DNA of 64,000 bases from Flavobacteriales bacterium. GTDB lineage: Bacteria; Bacteroidota; Bacteroidia; Flavobacteriales_F; PHOS-HE28. How positions within the stretch are numbered: the stretch's first letter is position 1; each line of letters opens with the position of its first letter. The stretch is from NCBI GenBank assembly GCA_020635715.1, contig JACJZG010000018.1:1-64000 (forward strand). Direction: 5' to 3'. The notes below the pieces were generated by a model, which was not told where the DNA came from, did no database searches, and saw only the letters and a program-made list of their open reading frames with translations. Positions 44,101 to 52,836 of the stretch are shown piece after piece. A program made the translations under genes and the position numbers.

Positions 44101-46152
44101 CTGATGCCGACCGCCCCGGTGTTCACCGGGAAGGGACCTATCGCATTCCCGGATATCGTGAACGTGGAGATCGTCTCACGGATGCTGATCCCATCGAACA
44201 TGTTCGCGAACACACAGTTTGTGATGGTCAGACGATCATCAGTTCCGTTCGCATCCCAATCAATGCCGGGACCTCCCGAACTGAAGTTGCAATGTTCAAC
44301 GACGATATCCAGATTGTCATCCGTGTTCGACGCATCGATGGCCTCGGCGTAGTTGTAGCCGTAGGGGCTGCCGTAGGAACCATTGAACCAGATGTGCGAG
44401 AAGGTCACATCCTGTGATGGATCGCTGCTGACCGGGAAGGAAACGACCCGGGCATACCTGTTCGTGGAGGTGGCGATCGATCGCCTGAAGCGCATGTGCT
44501 CGAACTGCACGTGGTCCATGCCCTCGAAGGAGATCAGGTAGTTGTTGGACGACAGGTTGCTCGCGTTCAAGCTCAGGGTGACCAGGGAGCTGTCGACATT
44601 CTGACCTCGGAATGTGATGGTGTTGATCGATGAGCTGCCTGGTATCGGTGGCAGGACCAGCTGCTCGTTGTAGGTGCCATCCTCCACCTCAAAGACCACC
44701 GGGCCGCTGATGCCACAGGTGATCATCTTGACGATCGCACCACTGAAGGAGACGAAATCAGCGCCAAGGGAGGTCCCGATCACATACGTTCCGTTCAGCA
44801 CACTGCAATACTCATCGGTCTCGTCCGCACCGATATCCGGATCGCTCAGGGCCGGACGTGGTCGTACTTCCTGATCGATGTCCTCGATCCCAGTTGCGGC
44901 CTGCGTTCCTGTTCCGCCGCATGGCGACCCGCTCTGCAGGTGCAGGTCAAACAACGGGTTGACATACATGGGGTCCATGAACAGGCTGTTCGCATCCATC
45001 CCCGTCGTGCCGTTCAGTGAGGCTGAGGAGTTGTGGGCCCCGGACCAAAGCACCGCATTCACCGTTGTGGAATGATAACAATTGTGATCGGAGGCCACGA
45101 TGTTCCCTGTTGTGCCCACCGTCAGTGCATAGCCCGTACCCGTGTAAAAGCTGTTGTGTTGTACAAGCGGACCGCGGAGTTCCCATTCGATATCGAGGCC
45201 GAACCAGACGTACTGTTGTGCAGCGCGTCCACGTAGTTGCTCGTCCCCACGGACATGCTCGTTCCTCCGCTGATGAGCATATTGTTGGAGATCCGGATTG
45301 GTGATCCGATGGTGCCGCTGGATCCGGTCAAGGTCAAGCATGCGAACGTGCCCGTGTTGCGGATCTCATTCCTTGCCAACACGATGTCGCCGCTCACATT
45401 CAGGACCTGGGTATTCACCGCACTTAAAGTGGAGTACGAGGTATTACCAAGCAGATGGACCATCCCTGATACGCTTTGGACCCACACCCGGGATTGAATG
45501 AGATCGTTCCTTCGAAGGTGATCTCGTCGGCCTCTGAGGATGTAGCGGACCAATACAGTCCCAGGTTACCATACTCCACTCTATTGCTCCGGAACTGCAT
45601 GTTCGTCTGGACCGTATTGTTCAACGCGTGGATCACATTCCGGTCGTTCAAGGTCCCGGTGTAGTTGGTCGGTCCGCGAAGCTTGCAGTGCCGTATGGTG
45701 ATGTTGGAAGTTGCACCCTCTATGAACACCACATGCCCTAGTTGAAGGGAGCCTGAACGCTGCAAGGTGATGTGCTCCACAGTGATGTATTCTGCGCCGT
45801 TCAAACGTAGCAGGCTGTTGTGGCCCAGCCAGGGCAGGGTGTTGTAAGTCACCTCGTTCCAAGTCACCATCGAGCTATCAAGGCTCTGACCCCGGAACGT
45901 CACCGTGTTCACCGCTGTTGCACCCGCCACCGCACCAATGGTCGCACGGCCGCTATAGTATCCATCGGTCACCTCGAAGACCACCGGGCCACTGACACCC
46001 AGCGTGTTCAGGTCACTTATCGCCGCAGCGAAGGTGGTGTAGTCGCCACCGCCAGCTCCATCGATCGCATAAGTGCCGCTCAATTGGGCCCTCGATACGG
46101 CGCACAATGTGGTCGCCAACAACAGGAGGGAGATGCGCTTGCGGATCGACAT
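41106..46152 (-). pseudogene. Large beta-helix T9SS type A protein gene interrupted by four frameshifts
   Basis: The N-terminus is intact: signal MSIRKRISLLLLATTLCAVSRAQ-type stretch, then LSGTYAIDGAGGGDYTTFAAA and FEVTDGYYSGRATIGAV. The protein continues through several parallel-beta-helix modules (repeated NTVTFRGQS, HVQFEHMRF, VVANNMLVG-like, DIGADET). The C-terminal part has LPVELVDFTAERTS and a type A sorting domain (ISPNPATDRISLTGLPE, LYVLVACDATG). The frame changes near 45488, 45165, 42985 and 42107. The first three correspond to a one-base loss each, the last to a one-base gain or two-base loss. Joined, it would be ~1680 residues. Real decay or sequencing error cannot be told apart here. 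Confidence 0.8.
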
Positions 46153-46170
46153 GTTGCACCGATAGCGGAT

Positions 46171-46178
46171 GCAAGATC
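46171..46178 (-). promoter_or_regulatory. -7-like box (GATCTTGC) before the interrupted beta-helix gene
   Basis: Partial match to TAnnTTTG, 31 bp after the paired direct repeats and 18 nt before the ATG; the spacing agrees with the two other sites of this kind. Confidence 0.4.
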
Positions 46179-46209
46179 CCGCCCACGCATGCGTAGGTCC
46201 AGCCCGGAT

Positions 46210-46239
46210 GGGTGAACGTCGCTCCCGGCTGGGTGAACG
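46210..46239 (-). promoter_or_regulatory. Candidate LytTR operator downstream of the stand-alone LytTR gene
   Basis: On the minus strand CGTTCACCC occurs twice (46239-46231 and 46218-46210) with a 21-bp period. The first copy starts exactly after the TGA of the LytTR gene. It precedes the interrupted beta-helix gene. Confidence 0.65.
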
Positions 46240-46566
46240 TCAGAGCAGCTTCAACCGCCCCAGCACCTCCTCCCGGTAGCTGCGCCCGATCGGGAACCAA
46301 CGCCCACCCACATGCAGGCCGTTGTCGCTCACGGCGGTCACACGGTCCAGGTTCACCGCATGGCTCCGATGCACGCGCACGATCCGTGGGTCGGCGATCC
46401 CGTCGAGCACATCCTTCAGCATCCGGGACAGGATGTAATCCCGCGTCGCTGTGCGGACCGTGGTGCAGTTATCATCAGCCTCGAGGTAGAGGAGCTCGTT
46501 CACGGCGATGCGGTTCCACTGCCGGCCATCGCGCAGGAAGATCGCTTGATGTCCGTCCGGCGTCAT
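46240..46566 (-). CDS. Stand-alone LytTR DNA-binding protein
   Basis: The 108-residue protein consists only of a LytTR domain: NRIAVNELLYLEADDNCTTVRT, YILSRMLKDVLDG, RIVRVHRSHAVNLDRVTAVSD and RWFPIGRSYREEVLGRL. There is no receiver domain, so it is either constitutive, controlled by amount, or acts with a partner. Its ATG overlaps the stop of the beta-helix gene (ATGA), so it is translated from the same operon. The operator beside its stop codon is a likely target, giving feed-forward control of the next gene. Confidence 0.92.
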   Translation of the reverse strand: MTPDGHQAIFLRDGRQWNRIAVNELLYLEADDNCTTVRTATRDYILSRMLKDVLDGIADPRIVRVHRSHAVNLDRVTAVSDNGLHVGGRWFPIGRSYREEVLGRLKLL

Positions 46567-48398
46567 TGCTTGATGAAGCGGGCCGTGCGCACTTTCCCTT
46601 CATCATTCCAGCGAAGCAGGTGCAGGCCGGGCGCCAATCCTTCCACGTCGAGGATGGTCAACGTGGTTGATGTACCGCGCAGCACCGCACGACCGTTCGC
46701 ATCAAGCACTTCGAATGGTCCGCCAGCCGGCATGCCAAGTACGTGCAGGAGGTCACCAGCCGGTATCGGGTAAAGCCGGACACCTTCCTCTTCAACCCGT
46801 TCGATATCCGTGCTGATATCGGCCACCACCGTGACGTTCACCAGGTAGCTGCACCCGTTCACGTCCACCACCTCGCAGGAATAGTTCCCGGCCGTGGAAA
46901 TGCTGATGGTCGGCGTTGTCGCTCCGGTGTTCCACGAATAACTCATGAAGGAAGCGTTGAACCCGAGCTCATAGGGCAGGGCCACGGTGATCGTAGGCGC
47001 CTGAACCGCGTTGGTGCTGGCCGTGTACTCATCGGCACCCATGTCGCAAACCGGATTGCCGCGCGCATCGCCATCGATGTCCGCACCCACCACGAAGAAG
47101 TACTCGCCCAGGTCATCCATGGCGCAGTTGTTCATGTGCAGGTCCGGCTGGGCGGGAAAGACCGGGTCGATGTCGGTATCACCCGCGCCTTGACCGCCGC
47201 TCTGATGCGCGGCCAGCGTGGCATGATCGGTACCGCCCACGCTGCTGAGCGTTGCGCCGGAGGTGAACAGATCGTTGTGATCCTCTGTGGCCACGTTGCC
47301 ATCCACCTGCACGTTGTAGGCGAGGCCTCCCGTGTGGTTGGCGAAGATGTTGTTGCGGACCAGCGCATCCTGACCATCCGGGAAGTTGCTCAGGTGATAG
47401 AACGCGTACGATTGTTCTGGTAAGCCGTTCGCCACCAGCACGCTGTTGTGCACGATCTTCATGTCCCACAGGTTGTAAACGGCCAAGCCCCATACATCAC
47501 CCGTTCCGTTCACATACACCATGTTGTTGCTGATCATGTTGCCGGTGGAGCTCTGCGTGTTGCCCACCTCGATGCCCGTGCAACCGTTGGTGGCGTAGGC
47601 TTGTATGACATTCCGGCGGACCTGGCTCCCGCGATCGAAGTAGGTGGCACGAATGCCCACGTACCAGTTGCCCACCGAGGTGCTGAACGCGTTGTCACCC
47701 AGCTGACCGATGCAGTTGTTGAGATAGACACCAGTACCCACCTGATCACGGAACTCGTTCCCCGTGATGATCAGGCCAGCGCTGCGCGCACCGGCGATAC
47801 CGTAACAATCCAACTGCACCGCGGTGTTGCCGTCAAGGAAGGAGTTGTCGATGATGATGATGTCCTGCGGGTTGTTGTTGGTGTTGATCGCGGCCTGGTC
47901 GCAGTGCACGAGGATGCGCTCGAAATAGGCGGAGCCAGAGGGGTTCTCGCTTCCATGGAAGACGCATTGTTCGATGGTCATACCGGCGATCGCATTGAAG
48001 AAGTGCACCGCTCGGGCGTAATTGAAGTCGAGAGGTCTGAAGGTGAGCTTCTCGAAGCGCACATCATCCGTGCCGTCAACACGGAAGATGAAATTGTCCG
48101 CGCTGCTGCTGGCGTCGAACTCCAGGTTCACGGCCTGTGCTCCGTTGCTGCTGTTGCGGAACCGGATGTTCCCGGGGGTACCCGGCACGGCGCCAAGCTG
48201 GTACTGCCCGGTGTAGGTACCCGGCCTGATGTCGAAGGTCACATTGCCGGAAGCACCCTCGCTCATCAGCGCGTCAACCGCTTCCGAGACGGTGGCGAAA
48301 TCCGGGTCGCTCCCCCCGACAGTGAGGGTGCCGGTGAGCTGCGCCTGACCGAGCAGTGGAGCGAAGGACAATGCGCACAGTGTGGCGAAGTGTTTCAT
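46563..48398 (-). CDS. Secreted beta-helix protein with T9SS type A sorting domain
   Basis: The start at 48398 (MKHFATLCALSFAPLLGQAQ) gives a signal peptide and 611 residues. It overlaps the upstream stop by ATGA. The body is a right-handed parallel beta-helix: LTGTLTVGGSDPDFATVSEAV, GNVTFDIRPGTYTGQY, TIEQCVFHGSEN, repeated NNMVY/HNSVLVANG strands and CDMGADEYTAS. An Ig-like segment with PTISISTAGNYSCEVVDVNGC precedes the sorting domain (GVRLYPIPAGDLLHVLG, PFEVLDANGRAVLRG, GLHLLRW). It is the same type as the interrupted gene downstream. Confidence 0.88.
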   Translation of the reverse strand: MKHFATLCALSFAPLLGQAQLTGTLTVGGSDPDFATVSEAVDALMSEGASGNVTFDIRPGTYTGQYQLGAVPGTPGNIRFRNSSNGAQAVNLEFDASSSADNFIFRVDGTDDVRFEKLTFRPLDFNYARAVHFFNAIAGMTIEQCVFHGSENPSGSAYFERILVHCDQAAINTNNNPQDIIIIDNSFLDGNTAVQLDCYGIAGARSAGLIITGNEFRDQVGTGVYLNNCIGQLGDNAFSTSVGNWYVGIRATYFDRGSQVRRNVIQAYATNGCTGIEVGNTQSSTGNMISNNMVYVNGTGDVWGLAVYNLWDMKIVHNSVLVANGLPEQSYAFYHLSNFPDGQDALVRNNIFANHTGGLAYNVQVDGNVATEDHNDLFTSGATLSSVGGTDHATLAAHQSGGQGAGDTDIDPVFPAQPDLHMNNCAMDDLGEYFFVVGADIDGDARGNPVCDMGADEYTASTNAVQAPTITVALPYELGFNASFMSYSWNTGATTPTISISTAGNYSCEVVDVNGCSYLVNVTVVADISTDIERVEEEGVRLYPIPAGDLLHVLGMPAGGPFEVLDANGRAVLRGTSTTLTILDVEGLAPGLHLLRWNDEGKVRTARFIKQ

Positions 48399-49720
48399 GG
48401 GGTGGTGAGTTTGTTCAGGAGTCCTTTGCCTTTCTTCATGAGATCGTTGCCCCCGCTTTGCTGGGGGCTGGTACCCGAGGTTGCGGTAGGTGCCGGTGAA
48501 TTGACCTGTTCCGCGGCCTTCTCGATCGTTCCGGTCGACTTGCACAGCATGCCGGGCTCGTAACTGCGGATGCGCGCGATGTTGTCCGCATCGGTCCACA
48601 TCCACACTTCCAGCGCGATGAACCGGTACTGCTCGCCCACCTTCTGCCCGTTCTTCCAGCCGCCACCGAAGCGGCCCACGTGCATGCGCGTGTGCTTGTC
48701 CTGCGTCGCGTTCCAGATCTCGATGGCATCCTGCTGACGATGCTTCACCCCCGGATCGGGACAGTACTGTTCGGCATAGGTGCTCCGCCCCCCGAAGGCC
48801 GCTGCCACCGCCTTGTTCACGAGATCGGCCCCGTTCGCGGTCAGGCGTGTCGAACTTCCTTCCACATAATGGACAGGCGCCAGCATCCGGATAAGGTAAG
48901 CCTCGAACTTCTTGGCATCACCCTCCCGCATGAGCTTGTGCGTGTACATGAACACGTCCATGTCGGTCTCGAAGTCCGGGATGTCCACATCTCCCAGCGC
49001 GGCCAGCTCGGCATTGGCCCGTTGCTCCTCGAGCTGATCCCTCATGGTGGGCATGGCCTTCAATTCCTCCTGGGAGAACTTGCGCACGGCACCGTCCTTG
49101 CGTTCACGGCTGGTCGCAACGATGTTGTCCTTCCACGGAGCGTCCACAGCGTCGCGGTAGAAGCGCACGTCGATCTTCTCCTGGATGGTCGTGAGGTCGT
49201 AGATGCTGGTCTTGGCATCGAACTCGATCTCCACGGGTATGGTGAAGGACTTCGGGGTATGCCAGATGACGCCTTCACCTTCCGGGATGCGCATGTAGTG
49301 GAGGTCGCCCACCATGTCCCCAGCCCGCCAGCCCAGGAAATCGAGGTAACGCTCGCGTATCATGGCGAGCATCTCCTCCTTGCTCGGAGCGGGCAGGCCG
49401 AAGTATTCGTTCTCCGCCACCTTGAATTCGCGGAAACTGGTACTGGCGCCGTAGTGGTACCGTGCTATCCCCGTGATCTTCACTGTGGCCTTGGGGTACT
49501 CGGGCACCTCCGCGCTCCGGGTCACATAGGCCACACGGTCCCACATGTACTGCCCGTGCGCGCTGTGCCACTCCTTCTTGGTCGGGCCTGGCGTCAGCTC
49601 CACCTTGAGCACGCCCGGCTTTGTAAGGTCCTTGATGATCTGGGCATCGGAGGGTTGCCCATAGACCGCGATGGCAGCGAGCCCGAAGGCTGCCAGGGAG
49701 AGAGCGATACGGATACGCAT
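48395..49720 (-). CDS. Secreted protein of unknown function in the LytTR operon
   Basis: With the start at 49720 (MRIRIALSLAAFGL) the 441-residue product has a signal peptide ending VYGQ. The body has mixed helix/strand character with no motif I recognise (WHSAHGQYMWDRVAYVT, HYGASTSFREFKVAENEYFG, MDVFMYTHKLMREGDAKKFEAYL). The C-terminal ~50 residues are low complexity (SPAPTATSGTSPQQSGGND) followed by basic residues; no sorting domain is visible. It overlaps the beta-helix gene by ATGA and follows an operator and a weak -7-like box, so it may be the first target of the LytTR regulator. Confidence 0.75.
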   Translation of the reverse strand: MRIRIALSLAAFGLAAIAVYGQPSDAQIIKDLTKPGVLKVELTPGPTKKEWHSAHGQYMWDRVAYVTRSAEVPEYPKATVKITGIARYHYGASTSFREFKVAENEYFGLPAPSKEEMLAMIRERYLDFLGWRAGDMVGDLHYMRIPEGEGVIWHTPKSFTIPVEIEFDAKTSIYDLTTIQEKIDVRFYRDAVDAPWKDNIVATSRERKDGAVRKFSQEELKAMPTMRDQLEEQRANAELAALGDVDIPDFETDMDVFMYTHKLMREGDAKKFEAYLIRMLAPVHYVEGSSTRLTANGADLVNKAVAAAFGGRSTYAEQYCPDPGVKHRQQDAIEIWNATQDKHTRMHVGRFGGGWKNGQKVGEQYRFIALEVWMWTDADNIARIRSYEPGMLCKSTGTIEKAAEQVNSPAPTATSGTSPQQSGGNDLMKKGKGLLNKLTTP

Positions 49721-49779
49721 GACCGTGGGGTATTGCACATCGAACTTCGCTTGGATCCACGACGAACGCCATCTGGATC

Positions 49780-49809
49780 GGGTGAACGACCGGATGGGAT
49801 GGGTGAACG
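49780..49809 (-). promoter_or_regulatory. Candidate LytTR operator downstream of the LytTR response regulator gene
   Basis: CGTTCACCC at 49809-49801 and 49788-49780 (minus strand), period 21 bp. The first copy follows the regulator stop codon without a gap. A weak box (GAAGTTCG, 49748-49741) lies 31 bp further, before the secreted-protein gene. Confidence 0.65.
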
Positions 49810-50550
49810 TCAAAGCGTCCTGATGCGAGCCATCAGCGCATCGCGATGGGTCTTGCCCACGGGCAGGCGCGATGTCCCCAGCTGCACGTAGCCATCCTCC
49901 ACCGCCGTGATGCGGCGGGTGTCCACCAGGTAGCTCCGATGGATGCGCAGGTGATGCCTGCTGCTCAGCTTCCGCTCGACCGACGCGAGCGTGCTGGTGA
50001 TGACAAAGCGCTTAGTGGGCGTCTGCAAAGTCACATAGTTGTCATCGGCTTCGGCATAGAGGATGTCATCGATGGCCAGTTTCGTCAGCCGGCCTTTGTC
50101 CCGTATGAAGATGCTGTCGGCGATCACGAAATCAGTTTCGTCGGGGCCTTCCTCCTTTCCCACTGGGGCACTGCCCGCGGCGTAGCGCGCCAACGCGATC
50201 TCGATCTGCGCCCGGAGCCGCAATTCATCGAAGGGCTTGAGGATGAATCCTGCAGGCCTTACGGCCTTCACCCGCTCCAGGGTGGCCGTATCGGCATGGC
50301 TCGTCACGAAGATGAATGGCACTGGATGCTTCGCGTTCATCCGTTCAGCGAGCTGCACGCCGTCCGCGCCATCGCCCAGGTTGATGTCCAGCAGAACGAG
50401 ATCGGGCTTCTCGACGGCCATCTCCGCCATGGCATCCAACGCATTGTCGCAGACCGCGCACACCTCGTATTCCATCTCCTCCAGATGACCCCGCAGGTCC
50501 TCGGTGATCAGCGGTTCATCCTCGACGATCAGGATCTTGATACGTGCCAT
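49810..50550 (-). CDS. LytTR-family response regulator
   Basis: The 246-residue regulator starts at ATG 50550 (MARIKILIVEDEPL). The receiver has VEDE at residues 9-12, phospho-Asp55 (LVLLDINLGD) and Lys in FILKPFDELRL. The LytTR domain (about 135-246) contains DDILYAEADDNYVTLQTPTKRF and HHLRIHRSYLVDTRRI. It lies one base after the kinase stop (TAG-C-ATG), so the two are tightly coupled. Operator repeats abutting its own stop codon imply that it activates the downstream genes. Confidence 0.93.
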   Translation of the reverse strand: MARIKILIVEDEPLITEDLRGHLEEMEYEVCAVCDNALDAMAEMAVEKPDLVLLDINLGDGADGVQLAERMNAKHPVPFIFVTSHADTATLERVKAVRPAGFILKPFDELRLRAQIEIALARYAAGSAPVGKEEGPDETDFVIADSIFIRDKGRLTKLAIDDILYAEADDNYVTLQTPTKRFVITSTLASVERKLSSRHHLRIHRSYLVDTRRITAVEDGYVQLGTSRLPVGKTHRDALMARIRTL

Positions 50551-50551
50551 G

Positions 50552-52339
50552 CTAGCGCGCAAGTTCGTACTTGCCGATCTGAAGGACAACCTGCGTACCG
50601 GGTGGGCCCTCGACCTCCCATTCGGCCTTGAGCTTCCCGCTGAACGTGCGCACCATGTTCAGACCAAAGCCGCTGCCCTTTGCCGGGGCCTCCGCAGCAG
50701 GCATGCCCACGCCATCATCAGCGACCCTCAGGACCAATCGACCGTCCTGCTCCTTCAGCGAGACGGTGAGCGTGCCGGTCCGACCATCGGGCCAGGCGTA
50801 CTTCAGCGCGTTCGTGATGAGCTCGTTCAGGATCAGCCCGATAGGCACCGCAGTATCCACGTCCAGGGAGATGTCCTGCACATCGATGACCACACGCACG
50901 CTGTCATCCTTTCCATAGTTGTTCACCAGACCGCTCACCAATCGCTCGGTGTAGTCATGCATGGGCACCCCGGTGAGATCACCATCGCGGTAGAGGTCCT
51001 GGTGGATCAGCGCCATGCTCTTCACCCGTTGGCGACTGTCCTGCACGGCTTCGCGTGCTTTCCCATCGGTTATCCCGCGGCTCTGGATGCTGAGCAAGCT
51101 GCTCACCACCTGCAGGTTGTTCTTCACGCGGTGATGGATCTCGCGTAGCAGCAATTCCTTCTCGCGCAGTTGCTCCTCGATGATCGCATTCTTCCTGGCG
51201 AGCTCGTGCTCCCCCCTCCGTTTCAAGCGGTAGGCCCTGTATACCAGCAAAGCCACCAATAGCAGCAACCCGGCGCCGATCGCAACGGCCTTGATCGTGA
51301 GCGAGCGTCGCTCCAGCACCGCCTTGTTCTGCGCCAGCTCCACATCCTTCTGCTCCGTCTCGTAACGCACCTGCATGTCGGCGATCTGCGCACTGCGCTC
51401 AGCATTGAGGAGGCTGTCACGTCGAGCTTTCATGTGCTTGTAATGCACAAGTGCGGAATCGGCTTGTCCCCAATGCTCATAGATGTCCGCCAGGAACTCC
51501 TCTCCGTCCGCCAGGGCGGTCGCCGCTCCCACCTCACCTGCGATGCGCATTCCTTCGCGGATGTGCGCGAGCGCGCTATCGCGATCGCCATGCAGGCCCT
51601 CCAGGTGACCTAGCGCGTTCAGGATGTTGGCCCGGTACGATCCATCCTCGCCGATCGGATGCCGATCGCGCGCTTCCTTCATGCGCGCCAGTCCCGCTTC
51701 GAGATCGCCCTTGACGTAGAGGGCATTGCCGAGGTTCATGCGCACCTGCGCCGCGAAGGCATCCTGCCCTTTGCCGGATAGGATGGCGACCGCGCGCTCG
51801 TAGTGGTACACGGCACTGTCGAGTTCGCCATGGTCGTAGTGAACGTTCGCCAGGTTGTTACGCACGTTGGCGATCCATACCGTGTCGCCCACCTCCTGGA
51901 ATCCGACCAAGGCCTTGTTGAACTCCATCAGCGCGTCGTCGTTCCGGTGTTCCTCCTTGTAGATGGACGCCACGTTGTTATGGGCCATCGCGGTGTACCA
52001 AGGGTCATCGCCTCGTTCGAAGGAGCGCAGGGCGAGCAGGTATTCGTTGAGCGCCTTGGCCGGCCGCCCCTGCACCGTGCGGCACAGACCGGTGAAGTTG
52101 TGCGCCTTGCCGATCTCCACAGGATCTCCGCTGCGTTGGGCGATGGCGAGGTAGCTCGCGCAGATCACCAGTGCGGTGTCCGGTCGGGTGAACACGGTCT
52201 GCCGCAGCATGTCGGTGAGCACCGGGAGCCGCGAGGTGTCGTTCGGCAGGGCATCGGCCACGCGTCGCAGGCTGTCGAGCTGGGCGGGAATGGTGCCCGT
52301 AAGTAGCACGCCGCAAGCGACCAGCGAGGTGCGTAACAT
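50552..52339 (-). CDS. TPR-containing sensor histidine kinase (HisKA_2 type)
   Basis: Start at 52339 (MLRTSLVACGVLL) gives a signal peptide ending PAQ and 595 residues. About ten TPR-like helical units form the periplasmic part (MAHNNVASIYKEEHRNDDAL, VRNNLANVHYDHGELDSAV, VRMNLGNALYVKGDLEAGL). A coiled coil, one membrane segment (VAIGAGLLLLVALLVYRAY), then the HisKA_2 box REIHHRVKNNLQVVSSLLS and ATPase motifs (LNELITNALKYAW, VADDGVGM, GSGFGLNMV) follow. It feeds the LytTR regulator one base downstream. Confidence 0.92.
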   Translation of the reverse strand: MLRTSLVACGVLLTGTIPAQLDSLRRVADALPNDTSRLPVLTDMLRQTVFTRPDTALVICASYLAIAQRSGDPVEIGKAHNFTGLCRTVQGRPAKALNEYLLALRSFERGDDPWYTAMAHNNVASIYKEEHRNDDALMEFNKALVGFQEVGDTVWIANVRNNLANVHYDHGELDSAVYHYERAVAILSGKGQDAFAAQVRMNLGNALYVKGDLEAGLARMKEARDRHPIGEDGSYRANILNALGHLEGLHGDRDSALAHIREGMRIAGEVGAATALADGEEFLADIYEHWGQADSALVHYKHMKARRDSLLNAERSAQIADMQVRYETEQKDVELAQNKAVLERRSLTIKAVAIGAGLLLLVALLVYRAYRLKRRGEHELARKNAIIEEQLREKELLLREIHHRVKNNLQVVSSLLSIQSRGITDGKAREAVQDSRQRVKSMALIHQDLYRDGDLTGVPMHDYTERLVSGLVNNYGKDDSVRVVIDVQDISLDVDTAVPIGLILNELITNALKYAWPDGRTGTLTVSLKEQDGRLVLRVADDGVGMPAAEAPAKGSGFGLNMVRTFSGKLKAEWEVEGPPGTQVVLQIGKYELAR

Positions 52340-52365
52340 GGAGCTGGTTCCGGCCAGACAGCCCT

Positions 52366-52785
52366 TCACGCTCCCTGTATCCGCAGCTCCCGCAACTGGC
52401 CCGCGATCCAGCTCCGAGCCTCCTTCTCGTTGTCCGTTACCAGGATCCGGTTCAGCCATGGGTAGTAACTGAAGTACAGCTTCAGCATCATCTCGATCAT
52501 GTTGGCACGCGTCACAATGGCGATCGCGAGCAGCACGCCGTTCTCCCTATCCTTGGAAAGGTGGTCCACCTGGATCGCACCCAATTCGAAGTCCACATCC
52601 TCCGGAATGAGGCTCAACATCGCATGTGGCGATGTCCCCATCAGGGAGCGACGCACCTGCGCCACTTCTCCAAGACCGCTCGTGCTCAGGAAACAGCCCG
52701 GCTTGTAAACCACCTCCAGCAGGTCCGGCGCCACGCGATGCAAGGTGGCGATCGTGGTATCCCGTTGTACAGGTGCTGAACTCAT
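52366..52785 (-). CDS. STAS/SpoIIAA-like small protein (DUF7793-like)
   Basis: The 139-residue cytoplasmic protein reads like the STAS-fold proteins common in Bacteroidota: VYKPGCFLSTSGLGEVAQVRRS, AMLSLIPEDVDFELGAIQVDHL, VLLAIAIVTRANMIEMMLKLY and VTDNEKEARSWIAGQL. The start at 52785 follows a TACCTTGC box by 5 nt; the Met at 52794 would lie in that box. It heads the operon of kinase, regulator and secreted proteins (26 nt to the kinase). A signalling-modulator role is inferred. Confidence 0.7.
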   Translation of the reverse strand: MSSAPVQRDTTIATLHRVAPDLLEVVYKPGCFLSTSGLGEVAQVRRSLMGTSPHAMLSLIPEDVDFELGAIQVDHLSKDRENGVLLAIAIVTRANMIEMMLKLYFSYYPWLNRILVTDNEKEARSWIAGQLRELRIQGA

Positions 52786-52790
52786 CGGAT

Positions 52791-52798
52791 GCAAGGTA
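52791..52798 (-). promoter_or_regulatory. -7 promoter box (TACCTTGC) of the STAS-kinase-LytTR operon
   Basis: Matches five of six fixed positions of TAnnTTTG less one; ends 5 nt before the chosen ATG (52785). Confidence 0.5.
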
Positions 52799-52836
52799 AG
52801 GTCTCGGAGACCCGGCGTGCACGGCCCACGCTCCGC

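Noticed and set aside
42097..45553. Separate genes for each open segment of the beta-helix region
   Set aside because: The segments have no own signal peptides, join seamlessly module by module, and only the first and last have the ends of a secreted protein; one interrupted gene explains them better.
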